This document shows, in pieces, positions 8,674-18,020 of a DNA stretch of 48,240 bases. The position numbers were made by a program, and so were the translations under genes. How positions within the stretch are numbered: the first letter of the stretch is position 1; the number at the start of each line of letters is the position of its first letter. The stretch is taken from positions 1 to 48,240 of the forward strand of contig NZ_CARBVX010000016.1 of NCBI RefSeq assembly GCF_948948975.1. Reading direction: 5' to 3'. Source of the DNA: an uncultured Lactobacillus sp. (GTDB lineage Bacteria > Bacillota > Bacilli > Lactobacillales > Lactobacillaceae). Below the pieces are notes generated by a model. It saw only the letters and a program-made list of their open reading frames with translations. It did not search any database and was not told the origin of the DNA.

Positions 8674-9666
8674 ATGAAAAGAATGTATGGATTAATTGTA
8701 ATTTTAGTAGCTTTTTTAACCATAGCTTTTTTTGGAGAGAATAAACAAAAAGAAGAAAATAATAAAATTCCTCGAGTTGGTGTATTAACTTTGATGCGTC
8801 ACCCAGCTCTTGATGAGATATATCGCGGCTTTCGAGATGAATTGAAAGAGGAAGGCTACGTAAATGGAAAAAATATCAAAATTGACTATCAAAATGCAAA
8901 TAATGATCAGAGTAATTTACGTACGATGGCAACTAAATTAACTGACGAGCAATCAAGAGTATTAGTTGGAATTACTACCCCGGCTGCGCAAGCATTGGCG
9001 AATACAACAAATAAGATTCCAATAGTTTTAGGTGCTGTAACAAGTCCAAAAAATAGTGGGTTGGTAAAGAATGAAAAACATCCCGAAAAAAATATTACTG
9101 GGGTATCAGATGCTGCTCCAATTAGACAACAACTAGATTTAATTAGAGAGTTTTTACCCAATTTAAAAACTTTAGGGGTAATTTATACTTCTAGTGATTC
9201 TTCTGCAGTTAGTGGCTTTCACGAGATTGAGCGTGAATGTAAAAAAAGAAAAATAAATTTAAAATCTTTCTCAATTGCAAATAGTAATGACCTTAATCAA
9301 GTTTCAGAGCAGATGTTTAGTCAGGTAGATGCGGTCATTGTACCTACTGATAACACAATTGCTGGAGCGATGGAAACATTAGTTAAGAATGGTAATGCTG
9401 CTAAAAAGCCAATTTTCCCTGCCGCGGCTACTATGGTAAAACAAGGTGGTTTGGCAACTTATAGCGTTAATCAATATGAGCTAGGAAAAATGACTGGAAA
9501 GATGACTATTGCAATTTTACAGGGGAAAAAAGTTAGTTCTTTACCAGTTGAGAGAGTGAAAAAGGGAGAACCAATTGTTAATTTAAAAGAAGCCAGAGAA
9601 TTAAATCTTCAAGTACCGCAAAGATTTTTAGAAGAATGTCAGAAAAAAGGAGTTGTATATAGATGA
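8674..9666 (+). CDS. TrpX-type ABC transporter substrate-binding protein (probable tryptophan importer)
   Basis: A 330-residue ABC substrate-binding protein of the TrpX-like family (RVGVLTLMRHPALDEIYRGF, PIVLGAVTSPKNSGLV, NITGVSDAAPI, VPTDNTIAGAM, PIFPAAATMVKQGGLATYSVN). Relatives in streptococci and other Firmicutes sit behind tryptophan T-boxes and are taken to import tryptophan; here the substrate is inferred from family and leader. The N-terminus has one hydrophobic segment (about 5-20) but no lipobox Cys, so it is probably held by an uncleaved anchor rather than as a lipoprotein. The stop overlaps the permease start in ATGA. GGAG lies eight bases before the ATG, just after leader terminator 2. 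Confidence 0.85.
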   Translation: MKRMYGLIVILVAFLTIAFFGENKQKEENNKIPRVGVLTLMRHPALDEIYRGFRDELKEEGYVNGKNIKIDYQNANNDQSNLRTMATKLTDEQSRVLVGITTPAAQALANTTNKIPIVLGAVTSPKNSGLVKNEKHPEKNITGVSDAAPIRQQLDLIREFLPNLKTLGVIYTSSDSSAVSGFHEIERECKKRKINLKSFSIANSNDLNQVSEQMFSQVDAVIVPTDNTIAGAMETLVKNGNAAKKPIFPAAATMVKQGGLATYSVNQYELGKMTGKMTIAILQGKKVSSLPVERVKKGEPIVNLKEARELNLQVPQRFLEECQKKGVVYR

Positions 9667-10562
9667 ACTTGATCGTATCTGCTATTGGCCAGGGTTTGCT
9701 ATGGGCTTTGCTTGGCTTAGGATTATATTTGACATTTAGAATTTTGAATTTTGCCGATATGACAGTAGAGGGAACCTTCCCATTGGGGGCAGCTGTTGCA
9801 GTAGCTAATATCTCACATGGAATGTCCCCGTATTTAGCTACTTTCCTAGCATTTTTAGCTGGAATGACAGCAGGTTTAGTAACGGGATTATTATACACAA
9901 AAGGAAAAATTCCAATTCTACTTGCCGGTATTTTAACAATGACGGCAATTTATTCGATTAATTTGCGAATTATGGGTGGTTCTAATATTTCACTGATTGG
10001 TAAAAAAACTTTACTCAACAATGAATTTTTAGAAAAATTACCTCAATATTTTAACAGTGTTGTTTTAGGTATTGTAGTTGTAATAGTAATTACGGGAATC
10101 TTAATTTTCTTTTTAAATACAGATTTTGGGCAAGCTTTTATTGCTACCGGAGATAATCCAAGCATGGCTAAATCATTAGGAATTCATACAGATTTTATGG
10201 TAATTATCGGATTAATGCTATCAAATGGAATAGTTGCCCTATGTGGGGCATTAATTGCGCAAAATAATGGCTACGCTGATATTAATATGGGAATTGGAAC
10301 CATTGTTATTGCTTTAGCTTCAATTATTATTGGTGAGGTAGCTTTTGGAGAATTGACCTTAAATCAGCGTTTAGTAGCCGTAACTTTAGGTAGTATTATC
10401 TATCGTTTGATTTTACTCGCTGTGCTGCAACTTGGATTTTCAGCTAATGATTTAAACTTGATCTCTTCAATTGTCTTAGCTCTATGTATGATGCTTCCAC
10501 AATTAGAAAAAGTTTTACATTTGAAAAAGCCAGTAGAAAGAGGTGTGAAAAAGCATGACTAA
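9663..10562 (+). CDS. ABC transporter permease, TrpY-type
   Basis: A 299-residue inner-membrane permease of the LivH/BPD_transp_2 type that accompanies TrpX-like binding proteins. It has eight or so hydrophobic segments. The N-terminus GLLWALLGLGLYLTFRILNF and the stretch FADMTVEGTFPLGAAVA are typical of this subgroup, and ATGDNPSMAKSLGI is the cytoplasmic loop expected to contact the ATPase. It overlaps the binding-protein gene by four bases and the ATPase gene by eight, so all three are translationally coupled. Confidence 0.9.
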   Translation: MNLIVSAIGQGLLWALLGLGLYLTFRILNFADMTVEGTFPLGAAVAVANISHGMSPYLATFLAFLAGMTAGLVTGLLYTKGKIPILLAGILTMTAIYSINLRIMGGSNISLIGKKTLLNNEFLEKLPQYFNSVVLGIVVVIVITGILIFFLNTDFGQAFIATGDNPSMAKSLGIHTDFMVIIGLMLSNGIVALCGALIAQNNGYADINMGIGTIVIALASIIIGEVAFGELTLNQRLVAVTLGSIIYRLILLAVLQLGFSANDLNLISSIVLALCMMLPQLEKVLHLKKPVERGVKKHD

Positions 10563-11319
10563 GCCAATTTTAGAATTAAAAGATGTCAAAACAACTGTTA
10601 AAACAGCTGATGGTGAAATTGTTCCAATCTTAAAGGGAATTAATTTAGAAATTAGATCTGGGGATTTTATTACTATAATTGGGACAAATGGAGCGGGTAA
10701 ATCTACACTTTTTAATACGATTGCGGGCAGTTTAAAACCTGATAGTGGTATTCTTAGACATAATGGTCAAGATATTACTAAAATAAGTGAAGAAAAGCGG
10801 ACGCAATTTATTGGACGAGTTTTTCAAGATCCTAAGATGGGAACTGCTCCGCGAATGACTGTGGCAGAAAATTTATTACTGGCAACAAAACGGGGAAAGA
10901 GAAGATTTTTAAAGATTAGAAGACTTAAGCAGAACTTACCTCGTTTTAAAAAACTAGCTGCAGTTATGAATAATGGCTTAGAGAATCGGTTAAATACATT
11001 TGTGGAGGGCTTATCTGGAGGACAAAGACAAGCTTTGAGCTTCTTGATGGCTACAATAGAAAAGCCTGATATTTTATTATTAGATGAGCATACAGCAGCT
11101 TTAGATCCTCATACTAGTGAAAATCTACTAGCAGTAACTGATAAGCAAATTAAAGAAAATAAATTAACTGCCTTAATGATTACGCATCACATGGAGGATG
11201 CTTTAAAATATGGAAATCGTCTTTTAGTGTTAAAGGATGGTAAAGTTAAAGCAGATATTAGTGAAGAAGAAAAAATAAATTTAAAAGTAAGTGATCTTTA
11301 TAGCTATTTTGAAGACTAA
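10555..11319 (+). CDS. ABC transporter ATP-binding protein, TrpZ-type
   Basis: A 254-residue nucleotide-binding subunit that powers the importer. Walker A is GTNGAGKST (Lys49), the Q-loop is FQDPKMGTAP, the signature LSGGQRQAL begins at Leu153, and Walker B ILLLDEHTAALD holds Asp177 and Glu178. The switch His lies in MITHHMEDAL. Length and order match the third gene of trpXYZ-like operons. It ends at a strong terminator, so the transport operon comprises just these three genes and the leader. Confidence 0.93.
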   Translation: MTKPILELKDVKTTVKTADGEIVPILKGINLEIRSGDFITIIGTNGAGKSTLFNTIAGSLKPDSGILRHNGQDITKISEEKRTQFIGRVFQDPKMGTAPRMTVAENLLLATKRGKRRFLKIRRLKQNLPRFKKLAAVMNNGLENRLNTFVEGLSGGQRQALSFLMATIEKPDILLLDEHTAALDPHTSENLLAVTDKQIKENKLTALMITHHMEDALKYGNRLLVLKDGKVKADISEEEKINLKVSDLYSYFED

Positions 11320-11322
11320 TCT

Positions 11323-11357
11323 AAAACCTAGGGCTGGTTGTCGGCTCTAGGTTTTTT
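11323..11357 (+). terminator. Terminator of the ABC transporter operon
   Basis: AAAACCTAGGGC (11323-11334) pairs with GCTCTAGGTTTT (11344-11355; one G-U), followed by T residues to 11357, four bases after the ATPase stop. Confidence 0.88.
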
Positions 11358-11424
11358 AGTTAAAATAATTTTTAATTGTTTTAAGTATAGATTTAATTTT
11401 TTATAAAGAAGGGATGGAAGAGAT

Positions 11425-13023
11425 GTGAATAAGGGACACAAAATAAGTTTATTTTCAGCAATAATGCTAGCCCTTAATTCGTTGATTGGATCCGGATGGC
11501 TTTTTGGTTCAGGCTCGGCAGCAAAAATTGCCGGCCCAGCGGCTATCTTATCTTGGATTATTGGTGCAGTTATTATTATTGCAATTGCCTTGACCTATGT
11601 TGAGCTAGGAACTATGTTTCCTGAAAGTGGGGGAATGAGCAAATATGCTCAATATAGCCACGGTCCTATGCTTGGTTTTATCGCTGCTTGGGCAAATTGG
11701 ATTTCGCTGGTAACTTTGGTGCCAATGGAGGCAGTTGCGGCCGTTCAATATATGAGTTCTTGGCCCTGGAAGTGGGCAAACTGGACGCATCACTTTATGC
11801 AAGATGGAAATATAACTACACCGGGGCTGTTATTGGTATTCGTGTTCATGATTATTTTTACTTTAATTAACTTCTGGTCAATTAAAATCATGACCCACTT
11901 TACTAATTTGATCTCTGTTTTTAAAGTACTCTTGCCTACGATAACAATCATTATGCTGTTTGCATCTAGTTTTCATCCTGCTAACTTTGGTCACGATGTA
12001 AAAACATTTATGCCTTATGGAAGTAGAGCAATTTTTGAAGCAGCTTCTGGTGCTGGTATCATTATGTCTTATGACGCATTTCAGACAGTAATTAATATTG
12101 GTGGTGAATTAAAGAATCCGCGAAAGAATATTATTCGTGGAGTTTTAATTTCCATGTTTGTGACAGCCGCAATTTATATTCTGCTTCAAGTAGCCTTTAT
12201 TGGAGCGGTTGATCCGGCAATGCTTGCTAAGAACTCCTGGCATGGAATTAATTTTGCGTCCCCATTTGCAGATATTGCAATCCTTTTAGGAATTAATTGG
12301 CTTGTAATTTTACTTTATATGGATGCTTTTGTTTCACCTTTTGGTACTGGAGTGGCTTTTGTTGCAACAGCATCAAGAGCACTTGCTGCAATGACATATA
12401 CAAAACACTTACCAGCGTGGTTAGGGAGACTTAATAGACGTTATCTGGTGCCTCGTTTTGCGATGATTGCGGATTTGATTTTAGCAATGATTTTAGTAAG
12501 TGTCTTTAGAAACTGGGATTTACTTGCAACGGTAATTACTTGTGCAACTTTGATTGCTTATTTAACTGGTCCAGTTACTACTATTACTTTGAGAAAAATA
12601 GCACCAGATTTGGAAAGACCATATAAACCTAATTATATGCGCTGGTTTGCTCCTTTAACTTTTGTATTAACTAGTTTAGCTATTTATTGGACGATGTGGC
12701 CAACAACAATTCAAGTTATTCTGGTTATTCTTGTGGGAATTCCAATTTATTTCTATTATGAAGTTAAATATCAAAAGAAAGATTTTAAATCGCAGTTTAA
12801 GCATGCTGCTTGGCTTTTAGGGTATTTAGTATTTATTTCTATTATGTCTTATTGTGGTAGCGACGGCTTTGGAGGACAAAACTGGATTAAGTATCCTTGG
12901 GATTTTCTGGTAATTGCAATTGTTTCCTTGATCTTCTATAGAGTTGCAATTGATACAGGACTAGAAAAAGTTGATCCGGCAGCGATAAAAGTAAACGAAA
13001 AAATTAAGCTTAAGAATGACTAG
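11425..13023 (+). CDS. APC-family amino acid permease
   Basis: A 532-residue integral membrane protein with about 12-14 hydrophobic segments. The N-terminal consensus LNSLIGSGWLFGSGSAAKIAG is the substrate/cation-binding unwound helix of the amino acid-polyamine-organocation superfamily. Further hallmarks are the acidic residue in TYVELGTMFPESGG and the helix FEAASGAGIIMSYDAFQTV. It probably imports an amino acid with protons. It resembles the aspartate/glutamate-type group (YveA-like) more than GadC, but the substrate cannot be read from sequence. Start is GTG 11425 behind GGATGGAAGAG; the overlapping ATG at 11423 leads straight to TGA. It appears monocistronic. Confidence 0.9.
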   Translation: MNKGHKISLFSAIMLALNSLIGSGWLFGSGSAAKIAGPAAILSWIIGAVIIIAIALTYVELGTMFPESGGMSKYAQYSHGPMLGFIAAWANWISLVTLVPMEAVAAVQYMSSWPWKWANWTHHFMQDGNITTPGLLLVFVFMIIFTLINFWSIKIMTHFTNLISVFKVLLPTITIIMLFASSFHPANFGHDVKTFMPYGSRAIFEAASGAGIIMSYDAFQTVINIGGELKNPRKNIIRGVLISMFVTAAIYILLQVAFIGAVDPAMLAKNSWHGINFASPFADIAILLGINWLVILLYMDAFVSPFGTGVAFVATASRALAAMTYTKHLPAWLGRLNRRYLVPRFAMIADLILAMILVSVFRNWDLLATVITCATLIAYLTGPVTTITLRKIAPDLERPYKPNYMRWFAPLTFVLTSLAIYWTMWPTTIQVILVILVGIPIYFYYEVKYQKKDFKSQFKHAAWLLGYLVFISIMSYCGSDGFGGQNWIKYPWDFLVIAIVSLIFYRVAIDTGLEKVDPAAIKVNEKIKLKND

Positions 13024-13049
13024 AATTAAGTACACTAGTATAAATTAGC

Positions 13050-13078
13050 TTGAATTATAGTTAGAAAGGTGCTATCCT
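13050..13078 (+). promoter_or_regulatory. Candidate promoter of rpmE2
   Basis: TTGAAT (13050-13055), 17 bases, then TGC-TATCCT (-10 at 13073-13078). It lies over a small imperfect hairpin (AGTT and AAGG at 13059-13069 against CCTT and AACT at 13076-13083). The -10 matches only four of six, so this is tentative. Confidence 0.4.
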
Positions 13079-13139
13079 TAACTAGTCGTAAAATAATCTA
13101 TGATCTGAAATATTGGTCATGGCAAAGGAGTATTAAACA

Positions 13140-13391
13140 ATGAGAAAAGGGATTCATCCAGATTACCAAGAAGTTGTTTTCATGGACTCAGCAACTGGTG
13201 CTAAGTTCGTAGCTGGTTCTACTTTAAAACCAGAAGAAACAATTGAATTCGAAGGTAAGACTTACCCATTAGTTCGTGTTGAAATTTCTTCAGATTCTCA
13301 CCCATTCTACACTGGCAAGCAAAAGTTTGCACAAGCAGATGGTCGTATCGAAAAATTCAACAAGAAGTACGGTATGTCTTCAAAGAACTAA
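13140..13391 (+). CDS. rpmE2: 50S ribosomal protein L31, type B
   Basis: An 83-residue protein with [20 protein letters not shown] and the C-terminal [10 protein letters not shown] that marks L31. It contains no cysteine, so it is the zinc-free (C-minus, type B) form. In many bacteria that form replaces the zinc-binding L31 under zinc limitation, but in lactobacilli it is often the only one. AAGGAG precedes the ATG, and it is followed by its own terminator. Confidence 0.97.
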   Translation: MRKGIHPDYQEVVFMDSATGAKFVAGSTLKPEETIEFEGKTYPLVRVEISSDSHPFYTGKQKFAQADGRIEKFNKKYGMSSKN

Positions 13392-13410
13392 TAATTCTTG
13401 GTTTTTACCA

Positions 13411-13443
13411 AAAGAGCAGCCCACTTTGGACTGCTCTTTTTTT
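13411..13443 (+). terminator. Terminator of rpmE2
   Basis: AAAGAGCAG (13411-13419) pairs with CTGCTCTTT (13431-13439), with further CCA/TGG pairing in the loop, followed by T residues to 13443. Confidence 0.9.
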
Positions 13444-13453
13444 ATGCTTAACG

Positions 13454-13462
13454 TGGTATAAT
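13454..13462 (+). promoter_or_regulatory. Extended -10 promoter of murF
   Basis: TG-G-TATAAT at 13454-13462 lies just after the rpmE2 terminator. A second TATAAT at 13508-13513 is preceded by an inverted repeat, CTGACT (13490-13495) and AGTCAG (13502-13507). Either box could serve. Confidence 0.55.
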
Positions 13463-13553
13463 TCTTATTGATATGCGTGAGACCTTTTTCTGACTGCGAT
13501 AAGTCAGTATAATAGGAGTACATGCAATTTTAGGTAGGAGTAATTTATTTATT

Positions 13554-14921
13554 ATGAAAATGCAACTTGCTGAGATCGCTAAAGCATTAAATAGTTCAGT
13601 TAATATGGGAGAAGACAAGGTCATTACATCTGTTGTTTTTGACTCAAGAAAAGCAACTCCCAATTCTTTGTTTATTCCCTTAGATGGTGCAAGGGATGGA
13701 CATGATTTTGTATCTAATGCAATGGCAAACGGAGCAGAAGCAACTCTTTGGAAAAAAGGCCATGAGGGTATGCCTACTGATGTGCCAGTTATTGAAGTGG
13801 AAGATCCGCTAACTGCACTTCAAAATTTAGCTAAATATTACTTAGGTAAAGTTAATCCAACTGTTGTTGGGATTACTGGATCTAATGGTAAAACTACAAC
13901 TAAGGATATGGTTGCAGCTGTTTTATCAAAAAGATTTAATGTGCATAAGACACAGGCTAACTTTAATAACGAAATTGGGGTACCTGTAACTATTTTAGAT
14001 ATGAAACCATCTACTGAAATTTTAGTTCTTGAGATGGGGATGGATCGTCCGGGACAATTACACCATTTAAGTGAATTAGTAAGACCAGATGTTTGTGTCA
14101 TCACAATGATTGGTGAAGCTCATATTGAGTTCTTCGGTACTAGAGATAAGATTGCAGACGCTAAAATGGAAGTTACTGACTTCTTAAAGGAAGATGGTAA
14201 GTTTATTTACAATGGCGATGAACCTTTATTAGAAGAGCGTGCAGCTAAGATTAAACAAGAAAAGAGTACTTTTGGTTTTAGAGAAGAAGATACTGTTTTT
14301 GCAACTACATTTAGATCTTACATGCATCATGCTACTTTTGAAGTAAATGGTTCAACACAACAATTTAAAATTCCAATGATTGGAAAACATAATGTCTCTA
14401 ATGCTCTTGCAGCCATTAGTGTAGGACGCCATTTTGGTGAAAATGATGAACAAATTGCCCAAGCTTTAGCTAACTTCACTCCAACAGCAAATAGAATGCA
14501 ATGGAAGAAAGGAGATGTAGGCGAAGCAATTATGGATGACGTCTACAACTCAAATCCAACTGCAGTTAAGGCTGTTACGACTTCGTTTGGACAAGTAATG
14601 GTGGAAGATGGTGGACGCAGAATTGCTGTCTTAGGTGATATGTTAGAGCTTGGGGATGAATCAGCTGATCTTCATGCGTCTCTTGCCACTAGCTTCGATC
14701 CAGCAATTATCAATGAACTATATTTATATGGGCCAGAAATGAAAAACTTATATGATGCTCTTGTTGATAAGTACCCAGCAGAAAACTTGCACTATTATCC
14801 ACAAGATCAAATGAATCATATGATTGATGACTTAAAGAATGATATTAAGCCAGCTGATATTGTAATGCTAAAGGGATCACATGGGATGCATTTAGAAAAG
14901 GTCTTAGACCGTCTCATGTAG
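13554..14921 (+). CDS. murF: UDP-MurNAc-tripeptide--D-Ala-D-Ala ligase
   Basis: Cytoplasmic ligase for the last step of the peptidoglycan precursor, adding D-Ala-D-Ala to UDP-MurNAc-tripeptide with ATP. The 455 residues show an N-terminal substrate domain (SVVFDSRKATPNSLF), a P-loop GITGSNGKTTTK with Lys113, and the C-terminal Mur domain (DDVYNSNPTAVKA, LGDMLELGD, MLKGSHGMHLE). The AGGAG at about 13536-13540 is about 13 bases before the ATG, longer than usual, and no better in-frame start is seen. Its donor substrate depends on D-Ala made by Alr, encoded downstream. Confidence 0.96.
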   Translation: MKMQLAEIAKALNSSVNMGEDKVITSVVFDSRKATPNSLFIPLDGARDGHDFVSNAMANGAEATLWKKGHEGMPTDVPVIEVEDPLTALQNLAKYYLGKVNPTVVGITGSNGKTTTKDMVAAVLSKRFNVHKTQANFNNEIGVPVTILDMKPSTEILVLEMGMDRPGQLHHLSELVRPDVCVITMIGEAHIEFFGTRDKIADAKMEVTDFLKEDGKFIYNGDEPLLEERAAKIKQEKSTFGFREEDTVFATTFRSYMHHATFEVNGSTQQFKIPMIGKHNVSNALAAISVGRHFGENDEQIAQALANFTPTANRMQWKKGDVGEAIMDDVYNSNPTAVKAVTTSFGQVMVEDGGRRIAVLGDMLELGDESADLHASLATSFDPAIINELYLYGPEMKNLYDALVDKYPAENLHYYPQDQMNHMIDDLKNDIKPADIVMLKGSHGMHLEKVLDRLM

Positions 14922-14936
14922 GAAGGAATTAGATAT

Positions 14937-16391
14937 TTGAAATTTTCTGAAATGAACTTAAAACCTGAAATTTTAAAAGCTATTAAGCGTTCAGGTTTTG
15001 AAGAAGCTACACCAATTCAAGAAAAAACCATTCCCCTAGTTTTGGAGGAAAAAGATGTAATTGGTCAAGCCCAGACAGGTACTGGTAAAACTGCTGCTTT
15101 TGGTTTGCCAATTTTACAGAACTTAGATAAGCAACACGATTCAATTCAAGCAATTATTATTGAACCTACTCGTGAATTGGCTATTCAAACTCAAGAAGAG
15201 TTGTTCCGTTTAGGTCGTGATGAAAAAGCTCGCGTTCAAGTAGTTTATGGCGGTGCCGATATTCGACGTCAAATTCGTGCTTTAAAACAAACTCCAGCAA
15301 TTTTGGTAGGAACGCCTGGACGTTTACTTGACCATTTAAAACGTGGCACAATTGATATTTCTAAAGTTAAAACAATTGTTTTAGATGAAGCAGATGAAAT
15401 GCTTGATATGGGATTTATTCAAGATATTGAAAGCATTTTGAAGTATGCCTCAAGTAAACATCAAACATTACTTTTCTCTGCTACAATGCCAAAGCCAATT
15501 TTACGAATTGGCGAAAAATTCATGAATGATCCTGAGATTGTAAAAATCAAAGGAAAAGAATTAACTGCTAATTTAATTGATCAGTATTTTGTGAGAGCAA
15601 AAGAAAATGAAAAATTTGATATTTTGTGTCGTTTAATTGACGTTCAAAATCCTGACCTAGCTGTTATTTTTGGTAGAACTAAGAGACGTGTTGATGAACT
15701 AACACGTGGGCTGCAAGCACGTGGTTATAATGCAGCTGGAATTCATGGTGATCTTTCTCAAGCTAAGCGAATGAGCGTGTTAAAGAGATTCCGAAAAGGT
15801 AAGCTTGATATTTTAGTTGCAACCGATGTGGCAGCCCGGGGACTAGATATTTCTGGGGTTAGTCATGTTTATAACTATGATATTCCTCAGGATCCAGATT
15901 CTTATGTTCACCGTATTGGTAGAACTGGACGTGCTGGTCAGAACGGAATGTCTGTAACTTTTGTTACTCCAAATGAAATTGGCTATATGCGTACTATAGA
16001 ACAATTGACGCATAAAAAGATGATGCCACTTAAGCCACCAACAGATGAAGAAGCATTTAAGGGTCAATTAAGTGCAGCTAATAAAAAGGTAGCAGAATTG
16101 CTCGATAGCGATCTTTCTAAATATACTGAAGAGGCATCTCAACTGCTTGACGACTATTCTGCGATTGATTTAGTGGCCGCTTTATTAAAGGATTTGTCTA
16201 AAGATGCCGATAGTGTAAAAGTAAAGATTACACCTGAAAAGCCATTACCATTTAAATCAAAGCATGGTAACAATCGAAAATTTAAACGTAATTTCAAACG
16301 TGGCGGAGATCGAAATGAAAGATATCGTCGCAAACCCAATGCTCGTCGTGCAAGTACCAAGCACGAGTTTGTTATAAAGAAAAAAGATTAA
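14937..16391 (+). CDS. cshA: DEAD-box RNA helicase CshA
   Basis: ATP-dependent RNA helicase for ribosome assembly and mRNA turnover, usually within the degradosome-like complex of Firmicutes. The 484 residues include the Q motif (FEEATPIQEKTIP), Walker A AQTGTGKT (Lys51), PTRELAIQ, a DEAD box at about 150, SAT (LFSATMP), and HRIGRTGRAG. A very basic C-terminal tail (about 440-484, KRNFKRGGDRNERYRRK) should bind RNA. Translation starts at TTG 14937 with GGAAGGA upstream, 15 bases after murF. The murF-cshA-acpS-alr order is typical of Lactobacillales. Confidence 0.95.
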   Translation: MKFSEMNLKPEILKAIKRSGFEEATPIQEKTIPLVLEEKDVIGQAQTGTGKTAAFGLPILQNLDKQHDSIQAIIIEPTRELAIQTQEELFRLGRDEKARVQVVYGGADIRRQIRALKQTPAILVGTPGRLLDHLKRGTIDISKVKTIVLDEADEMLDMGFIQDIESILKYASSKHQTLLFSATMPKPILRIGEKFMNDPEIVKIKGKELTANLIDQYFVRAKENEKFDILCRLIDVQNPDLAVIFGRTKRRVDELTRGLQARGYNAAGIHGDLSQAKRMSVLKRFRKGKLDILVATDVAARGLDISGVSHVYNYDIPQDPDSYVHRIGRTGRAGQNGMSVTFVTPNEIGYMRTIEQLTHKKMMPLKPPTDEEAFKGQLSAANKKVAELLDSDLSKYTEEASQLLDDYSAIDLVAALLKDLSKDADSVKVKITPEKPLPFKSKHGNNRKFKRNFKRGGDRNERYRRKPNARRASTKHEFVIKKKD

Positions 16392-16404
16392 TTTTTGTTA
16401 CTGG

Positions 16405-16432
16405 AGAGCTGTAGTTGCTACAGCTCTTTTTT
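16405..16432 (+). terminator. Terminator after cshA
   Basis: AGAGCTGTAG (16405-16414) pairs with CTACAGCTCT (16418-16427) around a three-base loop, followed by TTTTT. It is 35 bases before the acpS start, so acpS-alr need read-through or a promoter in the short gap; GTAATATAAT follows the T run. Confidence 0.9.
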
Positions 16433-16466
16433 GTAATATAATGTATCAATGTGTGAGGTGAAAATA

Positions 16467-16826
16467 ATGATTAGAGGCGTAGGAATTGACTCAGTTGAAG
16501 TTGAACGCATGAAAAAGATAGTTGAAAAAGGCGATAAATTTGCTAAAAGGGTATTAACTCCGAAAGAATTTGAGCAATATCAACAATTAAAAGGAAAGCG
16601 CAAGGTAGAATACCTTGGTGGACGTTTTTCTTTAAAAGAATCTTTTTCAAAGGCAATGGGGACTGGATTAGGCAAATATGTTGGTTTTCAAGATATTGAA
16701 ACATTATGGGATGATTTAGGACATCCAGTAATGACCTCGACTAAGTTTTCTGGAAATATTTTTCCTAGTATCACACATGATGATCATGAGATTATAACAG
16801 TTGTAGTTTTGGAGGAATTAAACTAA
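16467..16826 (+). CDS. acpS: Holo-[acyl-carrier-protein] synthase
   Basis: Transfers 4'-phosphopantetheine from CoA to the serine of apo-ACP, activating fatty acid synthesis. The 119 residues match the family. [14 protein letters not shown] carries the Mg-binding Asp8, and [17 protein letters not shown] is the second signature. The frame is open from ATG 16449, but I choose ATG 16467 because GAGGTG precedes it and the protein then begins directly with the conserved GIDS strand. Its stop overlaps the alr start (TAATG). Confidence 0.95.
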   Translation: MIRGVGIDSVEVERMKKIVEKGDKFAKRVLTPKEFEQYQQLKGKRKVEYLGGRFSLKESFSKAMGTGLGKYVGFQDIETLWDDLGHPVMTSTKFSGNIFPSITHDDHEIITVVVLEELN

Positions 16827-17956
16827 TGGTTCCAGGAATTCATCGTCCAGCCGTAGTAAAGGTAAACTTGGGCGCTATTAAAAGAAATCTGAAAAATGAG
16901 ATGGGGCATCTAGAACCCGGTCAAAAGATGCTTGCCGTTGTAAAAGCAAACGGCTACGGACACGGTGCAGTAGAAGTAGCTAGAGTGGCAGATAAGGTAG
17001 GAGCAGCCGGATTTTGCGTTGCAATTTTAGATGAAGCATTAGAGTTAAGACGTGCAGATATTACAAAACCAATTTTAGTTTTAGGCGTTGTTTCTCCTGA
17101 ATATGCTTCAATTGCTGCTGTAAATAACGTCTCATTGACTGTTCCAAACTTAGAATGGCTTAAAGAAGCAGAGAAGTATTTAAAAGATGCAAATTTGCAA
17201 TTGAAGATTCATTTAGGTATTGATTCCGGAATGGGAAGAATCGGATTTAATGAAGACGCAGACTTTATTGCTGCTAATGAGTTTTTAGAGAATAACGATA
17301 ATTTCTTTATTGAAGGAATGTTTGCCCATTTTGCTTCTGCTGATAGCAGTGATGAAACTTATTTCAAACATCAATGTGAAAAATTTAATCATATGAAGAG
17401 CTTGCTTACTGTAAAGCCAAAGTGGATTCATGTTGATAATACGGCAGCAAGTATTTTTCATGACGGAATTAAAAGTGATTTAGTTAGATTTGGTATTGGA
17501 ATTTATGGTTTAAATCCTTCTTCTAATCCTAATTCTCCAGATTTAAAATCAAGTATTAAGTTAGAACCTGCCTTGTCATTTGAAAGTGAATTGACTCATG
17601 TTAAGACAATTCATCAAGGTGATGGTGTTGGATACGGTTCGACCTTTGTTGCAGATGAAGATACAATTATTGGAACCGTACCTGTTGGTTATGCGGACGG
17701 ATTTATTAGAAAATTTCAAGGTTTCAAAGTTAAAGTGGGAGATACATACTGTCTAATTGTTGGCCGAATTTGTATGGATCAATTTATGGTTAAGATGCCT
17801 AAAAAGATGCCAGTAGGGACCAAAGTAACTATCATTTCTTCTAATCCTAATGATCAAAATAATATTAAAGCTGCAGCTGATTATGTTGACACAATTCATT
17901 ATGAAGTGGCTTGCTTATTAAATGATCGTTTACCACGTGTATATTACGAAAATTAA
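16826..17956 (+). CDS. alr: Alanine racemase
   Basis: PLP enzyme that makes D-alanine for peptidoglycan and for teichoic acid D-alanylation. The 376 residues are the usual length. The PLP lysine is Lys40 in [10 protein letters not shown], the opposing catalytic tyrosine is Tyr270 in GVGYGSTF, and [13 protein letters not shown] and [11 protein letters not shown] are conserved. Start ATG 16826 overlaps the acpS stop with GGAGG upstream, so the pair is translationally coupled. Confidence 0.97.
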   Translation: MVPGIHRPAVVKVNLGAIKRNLKNEMGHLEPGQKMLAVVKANGYGHGAVEVARVADKVGAAGFCVAILDEALELRRADITKPILVLGVVSPEYASIAAVNNVSLTVPNLEWLKEAEKYLKDANLQLKIHLGIDSGMGRIGFNEDADFIAANEFLENNDNFFIEGMFAHFASADSSDETYFKHQCEKFNHMKSLLTVKPKWIHVDNTAASIFHDGIKSDLVRFGIGIYGLNPSSNPNSPDLKSSIKLEPALSFESELTHVKTIHQGDGVGYGSTFVADEDTIIGTVPVGYADGFIRKFQGFKVKVGDTYCLIVGRICMDQFMVKMPKKMPVGTKVTIISSNPNDQNNIKAAADYVDTIHYEVACLLNDRLPRVYYEN

Positions 17957-17960
17957 AAAT

Positions 17961-18000
17961 AAAAGCTTGTTTAACCAATTTTGGCTAAGCAAGCTTTTTT
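17961..18000. terminator. Bidirectional terminator between alr and the CBS/ACT gene
   Basis: AAAAGCTTG (17961-17969) pairs with CAAGCTTTT (17989-17998 region), with inner TTA/TAA and CCA/TGG pairs. There is a T run on the plus strand and, on the minus strand, TTTTT from 17959 downward. It can serve the two convergent genes. Confidence 0.82.
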
Positions 18001-18020
18001 AACTACAGTAATTAAGATAA

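Noticed and set aside
9578..9898. 106-codon open frame on the minus strand over the TrpX/TrpY overlap
   Set aside because: Antisense shadow of well-supported genes; no initiation signal.
13522..13533. Micro-ORF M-Q-F between AGGAG and the murF ribosome binding site
   Set aside because: Three codons only, with no associated hairpin or terminator; likely chance.
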